Of a stretch of 64,000 nucleotides of DNA, positions 59,695 through 64,000 are shown piece by piece. The notes under the pieces were generated by a model that made no database searches, was not told the origin of the DNA, and worked only from the letters and a program-made list of their open reading frames with translations. The position numbers and the translations under genes are program-made. Position 1 is the first letter of the stretch, and every line of letters starts with the position of its first letter. The DNA is from JAHBXL01 sp964409775 (GTDB lineage: Bacteria; Planctomycetota; Phycisphaerae; Phycisphaerales; UBA1924), in assembly GCA_964409775.1 (NCBI GenBank), contig CAYPEI010000015.1, forward strand, positions 28,296 to 92,295, read 5' to 3'.

Positions 59695-60966
59695 TCACGG
59701 CCTCGCCGCCTTCAGCGCGTGCTCCAGGTCCGCGATCAGGTCATCGCAGTTCTCGATGCCGCAACTCAGGCGGATGAGCGTGTCGCTGATGCCCAGCACC
59801 TTCCGCTGGTCGGCGGGGACACTCGCGTGCGTCATGATGGCGGGATGATCGACCAGCGATTCGACGCCGCCGAGGCTCTCGGCCAGCGCGAAGACGCGGA
59901 CGTTCTCCAGGAACTTGCGGGCCTCGGGCAGGCCGCCCTTGATGAAGAACGTGATCATGCCCGTGAAGCCCTTCATCTGCTTCCTGGCGAGGGCGTGCTG
60001 CGGGTGGCTGGGCAGGCCAGGGTACACCACGCGCTCGACCATCGGGTGCCTGGCGAGCCACTCGGCGACGCGCTGGCCGGTGGCGTTGTGCCGCTCCATG
60101 CGGACGGCGAGCGTCTTGATGCCGCGGAGCACCATGTAGGAATCGAACGGCCCGAGCACCGCGCCGACGGCGTTCTGGTGGAAGCGGACCTTCTGGGCGA
60201 GCGCGAGGTCCTTGCAGACGAGCAGGCCCGCGACGGCATCGGAGTGGCCGCCGAGGTACTTGGTCGCCGAGTGCATCACCATGTCAAACCCGTGTTCGAG
60301 CGGCCGCTGGTTGTACGGCGAGGCGAAGGTGTTGTCGCAGACGAGGATTGCACTGGGGGACTTGGCCCGCACGAGTTTGGCCGCGCCGGTAAGGTCGACG
60401 ATCTTCAGCGTCGGGTTTGTCGGCGTCTCGATCCACACCAGTTTGGTCTTGGCGGTCAGCGCCTCTCCGAGTTTGTTCAGGTCGGTCATGTCGACGTACC
60501 TGATCTTCAGGCCCTGCGATCGCGCGGCGACGCGGGAGAAGAGGCGGTTGGTCCCGCCGTAGACATCGTCCATGCAGACGACCTCATCGCCGGCGTCGAG
60601 CAGTTCGAGCACGGTCGTCGTCGCGGCGAGACCGCTCGCGAACGCGAAGCCGCCGCAGGACGGGTCCTGTTTCTCGTCGATCGGCGAGCCTTCGAGTTTG
60701 GCGATCATCCGCTCCAGCGCGTAGCGCGTCGGATTGTGCGAGCGCGAGTACTCGAAGCCCGCGTGCTCGCCGGGCGAACGCTGGGCATACGTCGAGGCGA
60801 CGGAGATCGGCGGCATCACCGCCCCGGTGACGGGGTCGGGGTGCTGGCCGGCGTGGATGACCTTGGTGTCGAAGTTGTCGGAGTGGTGCATGGGAGTGTT
60901 GTCTGCTTTCGGCTGCTGGAGAGACGAGCCAGAGTCGAGGGGGTGAGATCGGGCTTGTTCGGGCAT
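59695..60966 (-). CDS. Cystathionine gamma-lyase/gamma-synthase family PLP enzyme
   Basis: 423 residues from ATG 60966, which overlaps the CBS stop as TGATG; ATG 60891 is an alternative without the first 25 polar residues. NFDTKVIHAGQHPDPVTGAV, STYAQRSPGEHAGFEYSRSH with NPTR, and MVMHSATKYLGGHSDAVAGL (pyridoxal-phosphate lysine) are Cys/Met metabolism PLP enzyme motifs. AESLGGVESLVDHPAIMTHA with S is the C-terminal active-site stretch. Directly following a cystathionine beta-synthase, it most likely acts as cystathionine gamma-lyase, completing reverse transsulfuration from homocysteine to cysteine. Gamma-synthase activity cannot be excluded by sequence. Confidence 0.9.
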   Translation of the reverse strand: MPEQARSHPLDSGSSLQQPKADNTPMHHSDNFDTKVIHAGQHPDPVTGAVMPPISVASTYAQRSPGEHAGFEYSRSHNPTRYALERMIAKLEGSPIDEKQDPSCGGFAFASGLAATTTVLELLDAGDEVVCMDDVYGGTNRLFSRVAARSQGLKIRYVDMTDLNKLGEALTAKTKLVWIETPTNPTLKIVDLTGAAKLVRAKSPSAILVCDNTFASPYNQRPLEHGFDMVMHSATKYLGGHSDAVAGLLVCKDLALAQKVRFHQNAVGAVLGPFDSYMVLRGIKTLAVRMERHNATGQRVAEWLARHPMVERVVYPGLPSHPQHALARKQMKGFTGMITFFIKGGLPEARKFLENVRVFALAESLGGVESLVDHPAIMTHASVPADQRKVLGISDTLIRLSCGIENCDDLIADLEHALKAARP

Positions 60967-62390
60967 CAGCGGACCAACTGGCTCCGCAGGTAGTTGATCA
61001 TGTCGATCTTCGTGATCAGCCCGTAGTACGTGCCGTCGCGGCCGACGACGATCGCCACGCGGTCGGCGCGGAAGATGGGCACCAGCGCGCTGACCGGCGC
61101 CTCGGGCACGATCGTCTCGAGCCGCCGCGTCATGAAGTCCGACACGGGCTTGTCGAAGCCGCTGGGGTCGTGTGTCACGGCGAGCAGGATGTCCCCCTCG
61201 TCGATGATCCCCGCGACGCGCTCCTGCTCGTCCATCACGACCATCTGCGAGACGCCGTACATCTGCATCCGCTTGATCGCCTGGCGGATCGGGTCGCCCG
61301 AGCGGAGCGTGTGGTCCTCGTGCTGCTGGTGGCGGCGGGCGACGAGGTCGCGCAGGTCGTTGAAGCGCTCACGCTGGATGAAGCCGTTGTCGATCATCCA
61401 GAAGTCGTTGAACATCTTCGAGAGGTACTTCGCGCCGCTGTCGCACACGAACGTCAGCACGTTCATGGGCTTTGGCTGCCGGCGCGCATATGTGATCGCC
61501 GCCGACACGAGGCACCCGGTGCTCGATCCGGCGAGCACGCCCTCGATGCGGAGCAGGTCGCGGGCGGCGTGGAAGGCCTCGCCGTCGGTCACGCTGATCG
61601 CCTCGGACACGAGATCGAGGTTGCAGAATTTCGGGATAAAGTCCTCGCCCATGCCCTCGACCAGCCATGAGCCGGGGGTGATCTTCTTCCCCTCGTTCTT
61701 GAGCGGGGCGAGGATCGAACCGGCAGGGTCGGCAAGAACGACCTTGACCGGCTTCTTTCCGGCCGCGGCTCGCTCGTTGAAGTACTGCGCGAGGCCCGCG
61801 AGCGTGCCGCTGGATCCGACGCCGACCACGACCGCGTCTACACCGCCGACGCTCGCCATCTGCTCCTCAATTTCCGGCCCCGTGGTCGCGTAGTGCGCCC
61901 TGGGGTTGTCCGGGTTGTTGAACTGATCGACGTACAGCGAGTTGGGGATCTTCTTCGCGAGGCGGGCCGCGAGGTCCTGGTAGTACTCGGGGTGACCCTT
62001 CTCGACGTCGGAACGGGTGAGGATGACCTCTGCACCCATCGCCCGCAGGTGCTGGATCTTTTCCTGCGACATCTTGTCGGGCATCACGACCTTGAGCGCA
62101 TATCCCTTCTGCCCCGCAACCAGCGCCAAGCCAAGGCCGGTGTTTCCCGCCGTCGCCTCGACGATCGTCGGCCTCGGATCGGCCTTCGGGTTCAGCCTGC
62201 CGTCCTTCTCCGCGGCTTCGATCATGGACAGCCCGATGCGGTCCTTAATCGAGCCCGCGGGGTTGGCGAGTTCCATCTTGCCGAACAGGCGGCACTTGCC
62301 CGCATCCATCCTGGTGAACTCGAGGATCGGCGTGCGGCCGATCATCTGGAGGACGCTGGTAAACGGGGGTGTGAGCGGCATCTGCGGCAT
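60966..62390 (-). CDS. cbs: Cystathionine beta-synthase with C-terminal CBS domain pair
   Basis: 474 residues from ATG 62390 (or 62381). It condenses serine and homocysteine to cystathionine. The fold type II PLP domain has GRTPILEFTRMDAGKCRLFG, NPAGSIKDRIGLSMIEAAEK with the PLP lysine, EATAGNTGLGLALVAGQKGY and GVGSSGTLAGLAQYFN (phosphate loop). VEGMGEDFIPKF and LLRIEGVLAGSSTGCLVSAA are CBS rather than cysteine synthase features. Residues about 345-470 are two CBS domains (IRQAIKRMQMYGVSQMVVMD, IVPEAPVSALVPIFRADRVA) that may bind S-adenosylmethionine as a regulator. No N-terminal haem domain. Coupled to the downstream gamma-lyase gene. Confidence 0.93.
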   Translation of the reverse strand: MPQMPLTPPFTSVLQMIGRTPILEFTRMDAGKCRLFGKMELANPAGSIKDRIGLSMIEAAEKDGRLNPKADPRPTIVEATAGNTGLGLALVAGQKGYALKVVMPDKMSQEKIQHLRAMGAEVILTRSDVEKGHPEYYQDLAARLAKKIPNSLYVDQFNNPDNPRAHYATTGPEIEEQMASVGGVDAVVVGVGSSGTLAGLAQYFNERAAAGKKPVKVVLADPAGSILAPLKNEGKKITPGSWLVEGMGEDFIPKFCNLDLVSEAISVTDGEAFHAARDLLRIEGVLAGSSTGCLVSAAITYARRQPKPMNVLTFVCDSGAKYLSKMFNDFWMIDNGFIQRERFNDLRDLVARRHQQHEDHTLRSGDPIRQAIKRMQMYGVSQMVVMDEQERVAGIIDEGDILLAVTHDPSGFDKPVSDFMTRRLETIVPEAPVSALVPIFRADRVAIVVGRDGTYYGLITKIDMINYLRSQLVR

Positions 62391-62487
62391 AGGGCGTAGT
62401 TTAGCGATCGGTTCCCGGGATTGCCGCCTGTCCATATGACATGCGATTTCCGTCATTCCGGGAAGATCGACCCTCTTGATCTCGCTT

Positions 62488-63906
62488 CTAGACCTGCGCC
62501 GCCGCACGGCCGGCGGTTTGCCGACTCTGCACCGCTCGTCCTAACAGACGCTCCATCCGCACTTCGCCGCCGACGATGGTCGCGACCGCGCGGCCCTTCA
62601 CGGGCCGTCCGAGGAAGGGGGTATTGCGCGACTTGCCGACCAGATCGCCGGGCGAGATCGTCCACTTGAGTTCGGGGTCGATGAGCGTGACATCTCCCGC
62701 GCTGCCGACATGCAGCCGCCCCAGCCCCAGACCCGCGGCGGGGCCGGAGGCCGATGGGGCGTGAGTCGTGTCGAGTTGATCGAGCAGACAGAGCCGCGCA
62801 GGCTCGATGGTGAGCATGGCGACCAGCCGCGGCCAGTCGATGACGCCGGGCGCGATGAGCGCCTCGATGTAGAGCGCGAGCGCGGTCTCGAGGCCGATGA
62901 TTCCGAACGGAGCATTGTCGAAATCAAGGGCTTTGCGCTCGGGCGTGTGCGGGGCATGGTCGGTCGCGAGAACGGTGATCGTGCCGTCGGCGACGCCTTC
63001 GAGGATGGCCTTGATGTCGGACCGCTCGCGGAGCGGCGGGTTCATCTTCGCGGCGGTCCAGTAGCCGCCGTGCGTGTCCACTTCATCGTGCGTGAGGAGC
63101 AGGTGGTGCGGCGAGACCTCCGCGGAGACGGGCTGCTTTTCGCTCCGGGCGCGGCGGATGATCTCGACGGAGCCGCCGCTGGAGAGGTGCTGGACGTGGT
63201 AGCGGCAGCCGATGCCGCGGTTGAGGCGCACATCGCGCTCGATCATGACTTCTTCGGCGACGCGCGGCCATCCGGTGAGTCCGAGGCGCGTGGAGACGCT
63301 TCCCGAATGCATGACGGCGCCACGCGTGAGCGTCGGCTCCTGGCAGTGCTGCATCAAGGCCATGCCGGTGGGCTTGATGTACGTGAGGGCCTTGGACATG
63401 AGCCCGGCGGAGGCGACGCCGTCGCCGTCATCGGTGAACCCAACCGCGCCGGCCCCGGCCATGAGCATGATCTCGGCGAGGTCCTCGCCCTTGCGGCCCT
63501 TGCTGACCGCGCCGACGGGGAAGACACGGCAGTGGGCGGTGAGTTGGGCCTGCCGGTAGACGAACTCCACCATCGCATCGTCATCGATGGCAGGCGTGGT
63601 GTTGGGCATGCAGCAGACACTGGTGAAACCGCCTGCGACCGCCGCGGTGGTGCCGGTGGCGATGGTCTCCTGATCTTCGCCGCCGGGCTCTCGGAGGTGG
63701 ACGTGCGGATCGATCAGACCGGGGGTCAGGATCAGGCCCTCGGCGTCGATCACCCGCTCTGCCCCGGAGGCGGAGAGGCCGGACTTGTGCGTCCGCCGCG
63801 GCGCAACCGCGGCGATCAGGCTGTCGGCGATGGCGACATCACCGATCTCATCGAGGCTGGTGGCGGGATCGATGATGCGTGCGCCGGTGATGAGCAGGCT
63901 GGGCAT
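62488..63906 (-). CDS. pyrC: Dihydroorotase
   Basis: 472 residues from ATG 63906. It closes N-carbamoyl-aspartate to dihydroorotate in pyrimidine synthesis. GLILTPGLIDPHVHLREPGG holds the HxH zinc ligands, CRYHVQHLSSGGSVEIIRRA and SAEVSPHHLLLTHDEVDTHG further histidines, and ITVLATDHAPHTPERKALDF the DHAPH catalytic/zinc motif. KFNPPL-like stretch KMNPPLRERSD is typical of the type I (PyrC of DHOase class I) amidohydrolases; the zinc-bridging lysine position is not seen in the usual place, as is common in this subtype. Its promoter region holds a heptamer array from 63920 to the window end. Genes upstream (often pyrB) lie outside. Confidence 0.95.
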   Translation of the reverse strand: MPSLLITGARIIDPATSLDEIGDVAIADSLIAAVAPRRTHKSGLSASGAERVIDAEGLILTPGLIDPHVHLREPGGEDQETIATGTTAAVAGGFTSVCCMPNTTPAIDDDAMVEFVYRQAQLTAHCRVFPVGAVSKGRKGEDLAEIMLMAGAGAVGFTDDGDGVASAGLMSKALTYIKPTGMALMQHCQEPTLTRGAVMHSGSVSTRLGLTGWPRVAEEVMIERDVRLNRGIGCRYHVQHLSSGGSVEIIRRARSEKQPVSAEVSPHHLLLTHDEVDTHGGYWTAAKMNPPLRERSDIKAILEGVADGTITVLATDHAPHTPERKALDFDNAPFGIIGLETALALYIEALIAPGVIDWPRLVAMLTIEPARLCLLDQLDTTHAPSASGPAAGLGLGRLHVGSAGDVTLIDPELKWTISPGDLVGKSRNTPFLGRPVKGRAVATIVGGEVRMERLLGRAVQSRQTAGRAAAQV

Positions 63907-63919
63907 GGAGGGGGATCCG

Positions 63920-64000
63920 ATTTTGGATTGCGGATTTTCGATTTGGGAGTGCGGAGTGCGGAGTGCGGAGTGCGGAGTGCGGAGTGCGGAGTGCGGAGTG
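63920..64000. repeat. Heptamer repeat array upstream of pyrC, running off the window
   Basis: In-phase units ATTTTGG, ATTGCGG, ATTTTCG, ATTTGGG, then AGTGCGG seven times and a partial eighth (63948-64000). It starts 14 bases from the pyrC start codon, so it occupies the promoter and leader. Its full length is not in the window. Confidence 0.93.

Noticed and set aside
62429..62441. Small inverted repeat TGTC-N5-GACA upstream of the CBS gene
   Set aside because: Too short to separate from chance; no regulator or second copy supports an operator.

Overview
The window is a GC-rich (by eye mostly 65-70%) bacterial chromosome segment. It most likely comes from a planctomycete, probably class Phycisphaerae. 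The evidence is the style of the genes: two extracellular proteins end in paired dockerin-like 'D-x-F-N/D-G ... DIFAFLxxWF' motifs, one carries a PLEQRLHLAA leader motif of the planctomycete LEPRxLLSA type, one has a VPLPP C-terminal sorting signal, there are two separate prepilin/pseudopilin genes, and lysyl-tRNA synthetase is class I. No plasmid, phage or insertion-sequence core genes are visible. One run of 100 N (15935-16034) marks a scaffold gap inside a repeat.

Layout. 1-4553: a tight + strand operon of a fluoride-type ClC transporter fused to a DUF190 domain (5' end outside the window), a dynamin-like GTPase and an MFS permease. 4554-12512: small stress and metabolic genes (two DinB-fold proteins, a membrane-anchored methyltransferase, nitronate monooxygenase overlapping tRNA-Pro, a secreted serpin, a secreted beta-helix protein, DoxX). 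12513-18417: secreted metalloprotease-like protein, a repeat-rich gap, an esterase with an NTF2-like tail, and a PEP-CTERM-like protein. 18424-21701: a two-gene unit of a ParA ATPase with a carbohydrate-binding-like tail plus an unknown partner. 21944-30067: lysS, then a complete tripartite RND efflux operon. 30076-34721: membrane and regulatory singletons ending in a transaldolase-type aldolase. 34747-40731: a giant secreted protein with 183-residue tandem repeats. 40916-43509: two pseudopilins and PilZ. 43510-53477: housekeeping and regulatory genes (RidA, SDR, Fur family, GNAT, zinc-ribbon membrane protein, MFS, ispG, lipase, TraB/GumN protein, SRPBCC). 53488-63906: hrpA, a low-GC AAA-TOPRIM gene that looks like a fused PARIS defence protein, the reverse transsulfuration pair (CBS and cystathionine gamma-lyase type), and pyrC.

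The points most worth following are: the single-gene AAA plus DUF4435/TOPRIM protein (58033-59676) as a candidate PARIS-like defence gene; the TraB/GumN protein with a GspG pseudopilin-like domain inserted in it (51525-52859); the ParA-CBM48 fusion and its partner; and a family of degenerate heptanucleotide tandem repeats seen at many intergenic sites, some directly abutting genes, and resembling in style the heptameric repeats of cyanobacteria.
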